Positions 13,479 to 25,382 of a DNA stretch of 64,000 nt are shown here, piece by piece (within the stretch, counting starts at the first letter, position 1; the number at the start of each line of letters is the position of its first letter). The translations under genes and the position numbers were made by a program. The notes under the pieces are model-generated. The model did no database searches, was not told the origin of the DNA, and was given only the letters and a program-made list of their open reading frames with translations. Origin of the DNA: Poecilobothrus nobilitatus (lineage: Eukaryota; Arthropoda; Insecta; Diptera; Dolichopodidae); assembly GCA_947095535.1 (NCBI GenBank), contig OX352774.1, positions 28,288,496 to 28,352,495 of the forward strand, in the 5' to 3' direction.

Positions 13479-13525
13479 AGATTTTTTACATACTCACTCA
13501 ATAGGAGTAAGTATGTAAAAAATCT
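13479..13525. repeat. perfect 16-bp hairpin
   Basis: AGATTTTTTACATACT (13479-13494) and AGTATGTAAAAAATCT (13510-13525) are exact complements around a 15-nt loop that holds ACTC/GAGT, so the stem can extend with mismatches. The arms are too short for a typical pre-miRNA. Confidence 0.75.
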
Positions 13526-14073
13526 CGTTAGAAAATATACAAATTTTTTTTCAATTCACCTCAATAAGAAGTACAGGCAATTAAACCATTAACTAAATAA
13601 CCTTTTATTCATAAAACTTAGCTTCAATTTTTTAATCATTATTTCCAATAAACTGTTCAATAATTTGTTGATTTCTCAGCAGCAGTAAATTGTATAAAAT
13701 TATAATATACACAAATACTATATTGTGAGCCATCTATTATGTTATACAAGAAGCATTTATTTATTAATTATTTTTATATGTATATTACAATATAAATAAA
13801 TACGATATAAACTATTACAATATAAATTACTGCCTTTTTAGATATAATTGAAAGATCTGCCATTTTTTCCATAAAAGGAACAATTTAAATTAGTTCATCG
13901 GCAATGGTTAATAAAGAATGAAGACGATTTATTATTAATTGTTTAAATAAATTTGAACTTAAACATTCTTTTACATATAGTATATAACAATAGACTTTTG
14001 CGACTATAGATTAAACGAATTAGTTAAATGCCTTATTTTACAGATGCCTTATGATAGATTAAAAAATATAAAA

Positions 14074-14640
14074 AACAAGACAGAATGTAAATGAACAGTT
14101 TTTAAAAGCGGAAATTTTCAAAAGGTAATGGTCAACCTGTTTAGAATTGTAACTTGTAATAAAAAAAATTTCTTAGGAAACTTATACTAATTCTAAAAGT
14201 TCGAGGCCCTATCTAAAATTGTGCCGGGGTTATGAAGGTAGAAAAATCATGTAAAATTTAGTTTTCACATAACGGTAAATTTAAATACTAAATTTTAAAA
14301 AAAATGTATAATTTTGATATTGATTTACAAAGGTAAAAAAAAAATTCTTATCAAATTACGTTTTCGGATTGAAAATATGTTAAGCAGAACATGAGAAATC
14401 CGCATTTAAAAAAGGCTTTTTCAAAGTTTGAGGGGCTCTAGCTTCGCAATGAATGAGGCTATATGAAAAAGTTGTTTTACAACATTAATTTTTTTATGAG
14501 ACCTTCCCATGGTTAAAATTTTGTTTCTCTATCTTTAACGGTGTAGAAGTTTTGTAAACAGATGGACAGACGAACGGACGGACAGAGTGAAACTAATAGG
14601 CGCATTTTTTCAAAATTTTTTTGATAATATACTAAAAAAA
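14074..14640 (-). repeat. 'GTCC' interspersed repeat, copy A
   Basis: Matches, in reverse orientation, the longer copy at 17317-18607 in order: CAGAATGTAAA, TTTTTAAAAGCG, CTGTTTAGAA, CTATCTA...GTGCCGGGGTTATGAA, CACATAACGGTAAATTTAAA, CCATGGTTAAAATTTT, TCTTTAACGGTGTAGAAGTT, then GGACGGACAG and AGTGAAACTAATAGG. Orientation is given relative to copy B. It carries one internal unit where copy B carries two. No protein is evident. Confidence 0.85.
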
Positions 14641-15811
14641 ACTTGTAATACTTATTGTTAAACCATATATACACATCATAATTAGATTTATAAATTAAAT
14701 AATTAAATTAAATTAAAGTAGAATACATAATTAAGAATCTTAAGATATGGAATATAAAAAGAAAAATTAAACTTTAATTATACTTAATTCAATTAAAATT
14801 TTTTTTTTTTTTTTTTGTATTTTACAATTAAAAACACCATATTTTAAACTTGAAATAATATAAAACATATTAAATTAAAAATGCTCTGCCTTGAATAAGA
14901 AATTTTCAAGGTCGTTGTTATTATATTCCTATTATTAAAAACTAATTTAAAATCATTAAAAATGAGAAATTCGATTGGAATAAAAACATGAAAAGAATAA
15001 AATTAAACACTTTCATTTTTAACATTTTTAAGTGTTTGTCTATTATGATCGTAAAATTAAATAATAATAAAGAAAAAAAAAAAAAAAAAAAATTTTTTTT
15101 TTAATGACATTCAATGAATGTTGCGATTTTTATTTTTAATTTCTTACAACTTATTCATATTTAAATTATTTGTTATTAACAAAATACAAGATAAGTATAA
15201 AGTTTATACATAAGAAATACAAAAAGTTAAGTTCTTTTATATTATTTTTAAAAATCTTCACAGAAATAAAAATTAAAAAAAAAAAAAAAAAACACGACCG
15301 GAAATTTATACTTCAAATATGGTGATCGTTACATTCTTAACTCCTATAACACAAAACAAATTAAATTATATATATATAGAATAAATTATAATGATTTGTT
15401 TAATAATAAAATACAATTCATTTCATTTAAATAAAGTCACTCTGTGAGTTCATCATAATTCATAATAATTATTTTGTTTGACAAATTAATTTTTAGAAAC
15501 TATAATTGTAACAATTGCTATACTCCGGAGTGTATTTTCTTTTCTTTATTAATATTTTCTTCATTTCTTTTTGCTTCTTTCACTATAATAGCGCTAATAT
15601 AGTCAATAATTCTGTTTTACTTTAGAAAAACACTTTAAATTTATTCAACTGCAAGAAATTCTTTTTGTTCTGCGTGATAATGGAAATTAACTGATTTAAA
15701 TTGATTTTCGTTAAAAAATAAAGTTTAACTCTTTAAAGTTCTTAAAAAATAACTCAATTCAAAATAATAACTAATAAAATAACTAATAACTTCACTTCGA
15801 AAAAAAAAAAA
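14641..15811. other. gene-free A/T-rich stretch
   Basis: Only A/T-rich sequence with A or T runs at 14800, 15073 and 15275. Nothing else seen. Confidence 0.5.
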
Positions 15812-16057
15812 CTCTCCAAATTTCCGCCTTATAATCCTCCATAATCCTAATTATCTTAAACTCAACTTTCCAATTAATCCTTTTCACATCTTTATCTCCA
15901 AAACCAAACTGTACATTATGTTATGTGTTAAAAGACCATTTCTGAAACTTTGGTTTTAAAGGGTTTTGGATGGTTAAGGTCCAACACTACTAAAAAAAAA
16001 CCAAGTGCAGTTCCATTGAGTGATTTTCAATGTTTTCCACCGTCCTCGTAAAAAGAA
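15812..16057 (+). mobile_element. LINE 3' end, second copy of the 7.3-kb family
   Basis: Aligns to the end of the RT frame and the 3' UTR of the 7.3-8.0 kb LINE: CTCCAAATTT, CCAAAACCAAACTGTACATT, TTTGGTTTTAAAGGG, GGATGGTTAAGGTCCAACA, AAGTGCAGTTCC, TTTTCCACC and CTCGTAAAA, then an A-rich tail. Several indels make it older than the first copy. Confidence 0.85.
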
Positions 16058-16060
16058 AAA

Positions 16061-17316
16061 TTATTGCATTTTTTTTTAAAAACTTTTGAAATAGCAAAAA
16101 TATAGAAAGCAAAGTATAGAAAAAAGTTCGTCTTAAAATAATTTTTTTTTTGTTACGGTCTTACTTTCAAAAATATTTTAAAAATTTAATTTGGATTTTG
16201 CAAACAACTCTAACCATACAACTCTAATTTGAACTCTTAATTTAGAATTTCGTATGTATGTACATAACCTGAAAAAAGCGTGTAAAATCTCGATTTCGTA
16301 ACCGACTATAAAATCTTTCCTAATTCAAAATCTCACACACACATATTCATGAAAAAGCGAATATCGTATTTCACTGACTATGAAATTCCTTCTAATTATA
16401 AATAATTTTTTAAACTGTTATGAGAAAATTGTGAAGAAAACATATTATTTAACTTTTATTTACAGCTATATTTAATTAAAAATTATTTGAAATTAAACTG
16501 ACGAATAAGTTCCACTGATATTATATTCGAAACATAACTTTTAACTAAAAGTAGACAGAATTTTCATTGAATTTTATTATGATTTTGAAATAGCTATAAG
16601 TTTCATGACTCTTAAAGTCCATTTAAGCGGTTATAATTTCCATGGAACTTATATACGTGAAAATTAAGTCATACCTCTGATAAATGGAATGGAATTCTAC
16701 AAAATAAAAAATAGAGTGTTTTGATAGCAAAAGTTTGAATTTCAAAAAGTATACTTAACAAAATAAAACCATTTCTTAAAATAAGAGAGTTTTTTTTATC
16801 AGTTTTTAAATAAGTTTTTGTAATTTACTTTGTTTAAATATATTAACAAAAAAAAAATTATAATTAAATAAATAAAGCTCTAAAAATACCAGTTTTAAAT
16901 AAAGATAAATTCACGGTATCTTCAAAAAATTGTCATAAATTTTATTTTACCTTAATTTTTAAAACAAATATATACGTATTTCATTTTAATACGATAAGTT
17001 GGTTTCAACATTTTTTTTTTTGTTTTTTAATCTGATATAAAAAAAAAATATAGGCTTATGTTAAAATAAAAATAAATATTTTGAATTAAGCATAATGAAC
17101 TTTTAAAATTTATTTATTTATTTACTTACTTTCTATTGTCATATGCTTGATTTTTAAATATACATATATACGATATAATATATTTTGAAATAAATATATA
17201 AGTATGTAACTTTGAATCATTTTCTAAACATTCTAACTTATCTTTTATACTTACATATCTAAATTTTAAAAAATTAAATAATATTTAAGAGTTTTAAACT
17301 TTATGCAGTTCTTTTT
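16061..17316. other. gene-free A/T-rich stretch with one dispersed repeat
   Basis: Only the 80-bp dispersed repeat at 16289 stands out; the rest is A/T-rich with no recognisable coding or RNA feature. Confidence 0.5.
16289..16368 (+). repeat. dispersed repeat (partner at 25776)
   Basis: GATTTCGTAACCGACTATAA followed by TCTTTCCTAATTCAAAATCT and AGCGAATA matches 25776-25860 in the same order and strand with scattered differences. A short unclassified interspersed repeat; no terminal repeats seen. Confidence 0.65.
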
Positions 17317-18607
17317 AGCACATTTCCAAAAAAATTTTGAAAAAATGTGCTTATTAGTTTCACTCTGTGCGTCCGTCCGTCCGTCCGTCTGTTTACAAAA
17401 CTTCTACACCGTTAAAGATAGAGAAAAAAAATTGTAACCATAGGTAGGTGTCATAAAAAAAATAATTTTGTGGAACAACTTTTTCATGTAGCCCCCCCGC
17501 CATTACGGAACTGCAGCCCCTCAAACTTTGAGCCCTATTTTTAAATGCATATATCTTATGTTCTGCTTAAGATTTTTTCAATCTGAAAACGTCATTCGAC
17601 AGGTATTTCTTTTATCTTTGTAAATTAATATCAAAATTATACAATTTTTTTAAATTTAGTATTTAAATTTACCGTTATGTGAAAACCAAATTTTGCATGA
17701 TTTTTCTACTTTCATAACTCCGGCACGCTTCTAGATAGAAGCTTGAAATTTTGAGGCAAGAAAGAACTTTTAGAATTAGTATAAGTTTGCTCAGAAAAGT
17801 TTTTCGGACCACCCGCTGTTTATGAGCTATTAGGGCTTAAAAATTGAAAATTTGCTATTTTTAAACACCTGTAACTTAGGAACCTGTACACATTTTACTT
17901 CTGCAAGATATAAAAATTAAAGCTACAATAATATATTTGTACGTGTGTTAAAGGTTTATTTTAATTGTAAAGGGTTCCAAAGTTGCAGCTCTTCAAAATT
18001 TCGAAAAAGCCCCATTTTCAGATGTATATATCTCAGGCTTTGCGTAATAGTTTTGTAATCTAAAACCGCCAGAAGATCGAAAATTTTATTATCCATATAA
18101 AACAATATCAAATTTATGTAATATTTTGTAATTTACTATTTAAATTTACCGTTATGTAATTGCATGAAATTTCTTTTTTCATAACTCCGGCACCCCTTTA
18201 GATAGGAACCTGAAATTTTGAGACAAGAAAGAACTTTTAGAACTAGTATAAGTTTGCTCAGAAAATTTTTTGGTAACACCCCCTCTTTAAGAGTTATTAC
18301 GCCTCAAAAATTGAAAATTTGCTATTTTTAGACACCTGTAACTTAGGCACCTGTACAAATTTTTCTTCGGCAAGACATGAAAATTAAAGATTCAATAATA
18401 TATTTTTACGTGTGTTAACGGTTTTTCTTAGTTGTATAGGATTCCGGACTTACGGCCCTTTAAAATTTCAAAAATGTCCTATTTTCACGTTTTTTCTTAT
18501 TACATGAAATTTTCAAATTTTTGTGTAAGTCACACTTCTAAACAGTTTGAATTGAGTTTTGGAAATGTGCGCTTTTAAAAACCGTTGGTTTACATTCTAC
18601 CTTGTTT
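17317..18607 (+). repeat. 'GTCC' interspersed repeat, copy B, with internal duplication
   Basis: Starts near AGCACATTTCCAAAA, with the (GTCC)4 run at 17371-17388 just after ATTAGTTTCACTCTGTGC, and ends near TTTTGGAAATGTGCGCT at 18557-18573 and TACATTCTACCTTGT. The ends are related in inverted orientation. Two diverged internal units about 470-477 bp long begin at 17671 and 18148 (ACCGTTATGT...CATAACTCCGGCAC...AAGAACTTTTAGAA...GTATAAGTTTGCTCAGAAAA...CCTGTAACTTAGG). No long open frame. It looks like a non-autonomous element of unknown class; a partial third copy lies near 31865. Confidence 0.8.
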
Positions 18608-19053
18608 AAATTATTTTATAAATGGATTAGGGCTATTGTAGAAATTGCCTAAATTAAATTTGCAAGAGAAATCAAAATTAAAACGAGTAGTATACAAATG
18701 CATAGGTATTCATTTCTGGGAAACGGAAATGTATTTCGAATTATGGAAGATTTTAACTTATAGGCAATTTACTGTAACTGTATTTTAAAATGTACGCGTA
18801 CTTAAACAATGCTGAACCTACTTATATACTTATATGCTTCGACATTCTATATTGACTTTTAGTCGAAATTTTTAATTCGAAATATTATGTATAAATCAAA
18901 TCAATCATATTGATTGAATTTTTCAATTATCAATTAAAGGACATTTTATCAACTTTCATTTCATATAAAATTATAATATGAACTAATTCTAATTGATTCA
19001 GTAAGCAAACTATCATAATTATATATAGTTTCTATAAATAAACAAATTGTTAT
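18608..19053. other. gene-free A/T-rich stretch
   Basis: Nothing recognisable beyond A/T-rich sequence. Confidence 0.45.
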
Positions 19054-19275
19054 ATGATCCTAGATTTTCCTAAATCCCATTTTTCCCCAAGAATCTTTCC
19101 GACATCCTTAATCCATCATCCAAACTATACATTTGTATTAAAAATTTCATTCCCAAAGTTCAGTTTAAAAGTGAATAGTTTTGGTTGGTTGTTAAAGTCC
19201 AATACTATATCCAGAAATATCACATTCACTGGATGCATTTTGGAGTTTTCAACTGACTCTCGTAAAAAAAAAAAA
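19054..19275 (+). mobile_element. LINE 3' end, third copy
   Basis: Same 3' UTR blocks as the 7.3-kb LINE: CCATCATCCAAACTATACAT, TTTGTATTAAAAATT, CCCAAAGTTCAGTTTAAAAG, TTTTGGTTGGTTGTTAAAGT, TGGAGTTTTCAACTGACTCT and CGT, then 12 A residues. The frame open here (19054-19278) is accidental. Confidence 0.85.
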
Positions 19276-19278
19276 TAA

Positions 19279-20968
19279 TAAATTGATTCTTTCTATAACA
19301 ACTGAAATTTTATATTCAAGTAATTGTCTCTATATATGTATAATTTCCCAATAACGACATCTTCTACAATCTATTCATTCCTGATGATTACTCTTTGATA
19401 TTCAAAGGAACAAAAAGACATTATTGAATGAATCTGAATGGGCAAGATTTTCTAAAAGCTATGTTGAGAACTTTTTCAACATAAAAACGACAGATCCGTT
19501 GATTTCTTCTAAAACTAACTTTTCCTTCGCAACAAAAAAAAAAATCATTAAATCTAATATATAATTATAATTATTTTACCTATACATAATATAAATAAAT
19601 GAATTATGTATTATATTAATTATTAAATTACAATTAATTTTAATTAGTATATAAACTCTCAAAAATATGTTACTACATTTTCTAGACCTCAGCTTAAAGC
19701 ATAATTATTGTTTTAGTTGCAAAATTAAGAATTTATAATTTTTACATTTTTTTTTTAATCTTAGTTTTATGACCTCTTGTCAATTTAACGAATTTAATAT
19801 ACATATGATATATATATATATCATAAAAATTTTAATGCCTACTATACGACACCACTACTATAATTTATATATATATTCGTATATACCTATATATATTTTT
19901 TTTTTGTTTTAATCTATAAACCATATTTGATGTTGATTGTGTAGGCGCCAAGTTAAACCAATTTTCATTGATATATGAATTACATATTATTACCATTTTA
20001 TTTTTTTTTTCTTACTTTTCTTCTTGTTTAATTTTTTTCAACACTCTTATTTCGGAAAATTCATACTGTTTAATAAAATAAAAAAAAAAAAGAATAAAAA
20101 AAAATGACAGAAACTAATTTTTTTTTTCTGGTAGGCCTACATATTTGGCATGTTATATTCGTTCACATATTAATAATAATAATAATAAAATTTGACCTTA
20201 TATTCATTCAAATTTAATGAGAGTTTACTAGAAAAGAAAAACTGTGGGTGAATTTTTTTTTTTTTTTAATGCGAGGGAACGAATTGTCAACAAAAAAAAT
20301 ATAAATACAAAAATTATAATTTAAAACAAAAAAAAAAAAAATAACAAACTGTCAAATTCATTCATAAGTTTGTCTTATGGATATAAACTTACAATTAAGT
20401 ATATATATCAGTACATAACGTAATGTATCAGTACTATCGATATTTGTGTATATAAAAATTTTTACAGTCGCAGTTAAAATAAAAAAAATTCGAAAGAAGC
20501 TGGGATCTGTTAAGATATTTCTAATAGTGCAAATCATCGAAAAACACTATAGAGAAATGAAATGTGCATGAGTTTTTTATAAGTACGTGAGACTTTAAAC
20601 CACTGAACACCAATTCTTTAATTTTTAAGCAAATAATAGGTTCTATAACCTTTAGTATTCATGTAATTATTGGTCAAGAGACGTTTTGTTTGCAGAATTA
20701 AAATTTATTTCAAATTAACAGTCATATTGTTCACCTATATGTTATTGTTCATCTGTACTTTCTAAACTTTAAGAATTTAAACTACATAAGAATGGTCACC
20801 GGAAGGTTTTATACTTTAGCTTTGAAATGTTATGAATGGAAGTTTATTATATGACATTTGAGATAGGACTTGTGCCGCCATTTTAAGAGTTCCGGTATTA
20901 ATTTTGTTGCATCTTTGATCATGTATATGTTTTATTGATGTTTAGAAGATCAAAGGAGAAAAAAAAAA
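19279..20968. other. gene-free stretch
   Basis: A/T-rich; contains a short AAT microsatellite at 20170-20188, a GGCGCC site at 19944-19949 and a slightly more complex segment at 20780-20930 that I cannot assign. No gene. Confidence 0.45.
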
Positions 20969-21196
20969 CTATTCATCGATACAGGAAACACATACACCTT
21001 TATTAGCTATATCAAAAATGCGTTTAGACCAATTTAAGTTTTGATTTAGCTCAATGCCCAAAATGTTGGGTGCACCAGCATGTTGCAAAACCTCTCCTGG
21101 AAAATTTAAAATGTGGGAAAGATAGTGTATAATTTGAAGAAGATATGAACTTTTGATTTTAAGTCTTAAGTGCGATAAGGAAAAGGTTAAATACAT
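20969..21196 (-). pseudogene. LINE reverse transcriptase fragment, minus strand
   Basis: The frame contains FPGEVLQHAGAPNILGIELN, then NLNWSKRIFDIANKG, the conserved LGI.L...L.W..HI..IAK segment that follows the catalytic palm in Jockey/CR1-type RTs. In an intact element it would sit just upstream of the RPKMEY block seen at 7.3 kb, so it may be another piece of the same family. It is truncated on both sides; its N-terminal third is degraded. Confidence 0.75.
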
Positions 21197-22867
21197 AACT
21201 AAAGTATTTCTAATTTGTTTAATATTTCTTTTTTCCTATTCACTATTGATGCTTTAGCTTAACAAAGTTTGTAAAAAACAGTTTTAAAATTGACGTATTT
21301 AAGAAAAGGGGTATGTATGCATTTGTTAAATAAGAAATTATTATAAATATTATGGTATTGTTAATTTTTTGCTTACAACTGTATTGATCATATTATTCAC
21401 TTAAATAAATATGTTAATATTAAATGATTGTTGAATATAAGTAGAGTGACATTCTGTTCTCATTAACTTAATTTGTAAGCTTAAATTATTCTGGTGTGTA
21501 AGAGAACATGCGGTGTAAGTTGAGTAACGGGCGGTAACAATTTGATTCAATAAATGAAATAATTTAATTATTTATCTGCGTTTTTTTAATTTTTTTTTAT
21601 AAGCTTCCTACACGTACTTATATTTTAAAATTGATTTGAAAAAGTTTAATTTTTTGTTTTTTTCTTAAACTGTTAATAATGATATGACAATTATATGACA
21701 TCCCTTTAGGGTTCTATTTGATATTGAAAAAAAAAAATGGGGTTATTGCATTAATTTTAATTAACTTTTTTTTTTAAAGCATGTCACAACAAGTTTACGT
21801 TTAATTAGAAAATAAATCAAAATTGAAAACTAATCCAACTTCAATATTGTGTATATAATTGAATTTTGATGGGGTGAGAGGAGATATCAAAGAAATAAAA
21901 ATTGTAGGTGGTATTACAGAGCAACATTACTTTTTCCTGCATTTTTTTAAATATGTCATTTAAATTAAATTTTAAAATAAAATATTTTTTGATGTATTTG
22001 ATATTTTCAATCCTATATATACATACATACATATTTCCATTTAACATTAGTCGTGTTAGCTATTATAATGAAGATGTTAGCTGTAAAAGATATAATGATA
22101 ACCAGAATATTTTATTTGCTTGAATATCTTAGTATTGATGAATTGAATTAAATAAAGAAAAGAAGTGAATTTTAATGTCATATCTAAATGCAATAGATAA
22201 TATTGGTGCTTAAAAGCGTATATTACGATTATGTCCAGATTAAGACCGAAAATGACCTAAGCATTTAAAAAAAAAAAGCAAAATTTTGCATTAGCCATCG
22301 TGAACGCACTCTTGAAGTTTAGCGATGTAAAATTATTGACACAAATCGTCAAAATGTTGTCTAAATAAAGAAACATACCACATTTTGCGAAAAATTCCAT
22401 GTATTTATATTTATATGAATATATAGGCATTTTCATACAACCTATAACTATTTTTCCAATGGCAAACGCGTTTCCCGCAATATCATAGACTAAAAACTCC
22501 CAAAAAGTATGTTGGGAATCAGAAGTTGCAAGTACAAGAATACTATATACGGTTGTTTACAATAGGCTAAAGCGTACAATTGAAAAAGCTGAGTAAATTT
22601 TTTTTGTATGAAAATTTTGTTTTACTCTATAGGATAAAAAGTGACACTGTTCGTCATTGCAGAATTTCTGTGGTGCTCCAATTATCATGATGCCATACAC
22701 AAGTGCTTAGTTTGCTTATAGGTTAATCCATCACTGATTACCATTTAATATATGTATGTATATAGAAAAATGTAGAAAGGATAATATGAATTTTTTCATT
22801 TGTTAATAAAAAATATAATGTTATATTATATTGCCTCCTCCATGTTATATTATATTGATTATTGACT
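21197..22867. other. gene-free stretch with one MITE-like end
   Basis: Contains TATAGGCATTTTCATACAAC at 22421, resembling a MITE end also seen at 38579. 21490-21540 and 22180-22380 are locally more complex but unassigned. Confidence 0.4.
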
Positions 22868-23022
22868 CTTCCATTAACCAAACCTATACATCTGTATTAA
22901 AAGTCCGAATTTAAACTTTAGTTTAAAACAAGATGATTTTGGTTGATTAAAGTGTAACACTATTCGAAAGAATCATATATGCAATTATTATGGGTCTCGA
23001 TCCTCGGTCAATGCTCGTCAAA
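22868..23022 (+). mobile_element. LINE 3' end, fourth copy (most diverged)
   Basis: Keeps CCATTAACCAAACCTATACA, CTGTATTAAAAGT, CTTTAGTTTAAAAC, GATTTTGGTTGATTAAAGTG, TAACACTATTC and a degraded CTCGTCAAAA end. The poly(A) tail is lost. Oldest of the four copies. Confidence 0.7.
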
Positions 23023-24743
23023 ATATGTAGAATTAAAATTTTAAATTTAATTAAAGTTATTAAGTTAACTTCACATCACTTTAATAAAAAAAAAAAAAAC
23101 TTGGGAATGAAAACTTGAAAAATTGAACACTTCAAATTTACATGTTATATAAAAAAAACATGTAATATATTAAACATATTATATGTTGAATATTGTATCA
23201 GGTAACTTTTATGATTATGATTTTATAATTTTAAATTTTAACAACCTGGTTGTAAATTAATTTTAATTATTTATACCTACATATATAATAGATAAACTTA
23301 TACAAAATACCAATAACTACAAATCTGGTTTTGTTTGGTTTTTTTTTTTTTTTTGTAGTTTCAACATTTTTTTTTTTTTAATTATTGCTTAAGGGGCTTT
23401 ATATATTATAGTGACTGTTGACTGTTATTTATTTTTGAATATTATCAAATTATTTTAATGCATAAATTATGCTATACACAATTTGATCGTTAATTCATTG
23501 ACCCTTAAAAAAATGTATACGAAATATTAAAAAACAAAACAAATTTTTTTCCTGATAAAAAAATTTGGATATACATATTTATATACTTAATATACATATG
23601 TACAATACTTATGCTTCATATGTTTATCTATATACATATATTTTTAAAAGAAAACTGTCTAATTTTTCTTTGTGTTTCATTGTCTTTCAATCAAAAAAAA
23701 AAAAAAAAAAACCATGAACATCCTGTTTTAGTTGTGATTCTTCCAAAAAATATGATTTATTTCATGATTCTCGACAAAAGTACAAATCATTTATTTAATT
23801 AATGAGACTCTTGTGAGGATTATTTAAAAAATTAGATTAGTTTATTCTATTTAAAAAAAAATAAATAAAAATTTTAATTATATATATATTATATTATTAT
23901 ATAAGTTTAATATGTATTCATATTATATATAAAAATTTTGTATAATAAAAATAATTAATTTTTCATTTTTATTTTTATTTACAGGTAAGTTTTGCATTTG
24001 CAATTATATAATCACAGAAAACAAAACAAAAAAACTGGTAACATTTTATATATTTTCTCTAAATTAATTAATAATTTAATTAAAAAAAAAAACAAAAATT
24101 CCTAAAATCTGTTAAAAAATGATAATTAAAAAAAAAAAGAAAAATATAAAATATTTTTGCATTTGCAATAATTATTTTCAATTTTACAATCGTTATAAAA
24201 ATATAGACGTATAGCAGTCTGTAACTTGGACTCTCTGTTACTAAAGGCAAAAGTGTTTTTTTTTTTTAATTGTTTTTAAAATGCTTAATTTATTTAATTT
24301 ACTTTTAAATGCTTTTGCATTTTATAATTTTAAATGTGTTTAATAAAAAAATCTATAATTGAATTAAAATGCATAAATGCCATACTTTTGATTATGGTAT
24401 ATGCTAATTAAAATCGGACTTACGATAATCCGATTATAAATTAAATAGAAAAATGTAAAATAAATTGCTTAATTATGTCAAACTAATTGACTGATCTAAA
24501 GTTCAAAATTAATAACATAATATAGAACATGTTAAATATAGAATTGTTTATATGTATGTATATAATATTGTATAATATAAAAAGTACGGAACGTAAAGTA
24601 AAAAGTACGAATGTAACTTTTAGGGCTAAAACTACACTAAAAACAAATATCTTTGAAACGGCTTCTATTTTGCTTCTATTAAACCCATAAAAGTTCCAGT
24701 TAGTTTTTTGAAAATTTTTTATTGCAATTTATTTAACACTGTA
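23023..24743. other. gene-free A/T-rich stretch holding the ratchet site
   Basis: Apart from the juxtaposed splice sites at 23984|23985, only A/T-rich sequence and T runs (23330-23380) are present. Confidence 0.5.
23955..23992 (+). promoter_or_regulatory. candidate recursive-splicing ratchet point (zero-length exon)
   Basis: A 25-nt T-rich, A-interrupted tract ends in TTTACAG at 23984 and is followed at once by GTAAGTTTTG. A strong acceptor fused to an optimal donor with no exon between is the defining layout of ratchet points, known to subdivide giant Drosophila introns stepwise. I found no comparable junction elsewhere on the plus strand of this window. If real, it places the locus inside a long plus-strand intron. 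The sequence is seen; the function is inferred. Confidence 0.5.
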
Positions 24744-25218
24744 GGGCTTTTCATAAACATCCTATGACTATGTAATAATCAAAACCACAAATTCATAATT
24801 TACTGTGGTTTTAGCTGAAATTTCATAAACTACAAAATTTAAATCATATGCCATGCAAACGTTGAAACAAATTTGCAGTCGCTAATCGCTATAACTCAAT
24901 AGTGCTGTGAATGCGTATTTTTGTGTATTAGTTTGTGTGTTTAGTTTTTATGTATTTTGTTTACTTGAAAACTGCGTAAATAAATAAATACATATATGTA
25001 TATATATATATAGGTTGTCAGTAGTAGTGTCATTATATAAATTTTTTCAAAATTGTTGTTGAAAATTTTTAAAAATAAAACATAAATTCATAAACGTCGG
25101 TTGTCAAAAATCATATGATTGTACTGTGATTATAATCTTAGTACAAAAATTAATCAGCAGATTGTGCAATTGCATTGTTGCAATAGGACAATTGCAATAG
25201 GACATTTATGAAAAGGCC
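24744..25218. mobile_element. MITE with 19-bp terminal inverted repeats
   Basis: Left end GGGCTTTTCATAAACATCC and right end, read in reverse, GGCCTTTTCATAAATGTCC match at 16 of 19 positions over a 475-bp element. No coding potential. A fragment of the same family lies near 2394, and related ends (TATAGGCATTTTYATA) occur at 22421 and 38579. No clean target-site duplication was found. Confidence 0.75.
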
Positions 25219-25271
25219 GTGTATCTGCTAAACTATCAATCAAAATATCAATCCCGCATTTAAAAACGGCT

Positions 25272-25340
25272 CAAGCTATGTAATAGCTACAACAAGCTAT
25301 GTAAACAACAACAAGCTATGTAAACAACAACAAGCTATGT
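25272..25340. repeat. short tandem repeat of CAAGCTATG units
   Basis: CAAGCTATG starts at 25272, 25293, 25312 and 25331; the units are 19-21 bp long with an AACAACAA linker. It lies just outside the right end of the MITE. Confidence 0.85.
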
Positions 25341-25382
25341 CATAAAAATGCTTTCTCAGGTGATATATATATATATATATAT

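Larger units (their letters stand above)
9525..14073. other. gene-free A/T-rich stretch
   Basis: No gene found. It contains two inverted repeats and a complex patch (listed separately), and a TATAAAAG string at 12890 in a locally more complex 60-bp context. Small open frames here, such as 9923-10132 minus, are low-complexity. Confidence 0.5.

Noticed and set aside
19054..19278. 74-codon plus-strand protein
   Set aside because: It lies entirely in the LINE 3' UTR and poly(A).
25272..25340. CRISPR-like array
   Set aside because: Four imperfect 19-21 bp units with no distinct spacers, in a eukaryotic genome; a simple tandem repeat.
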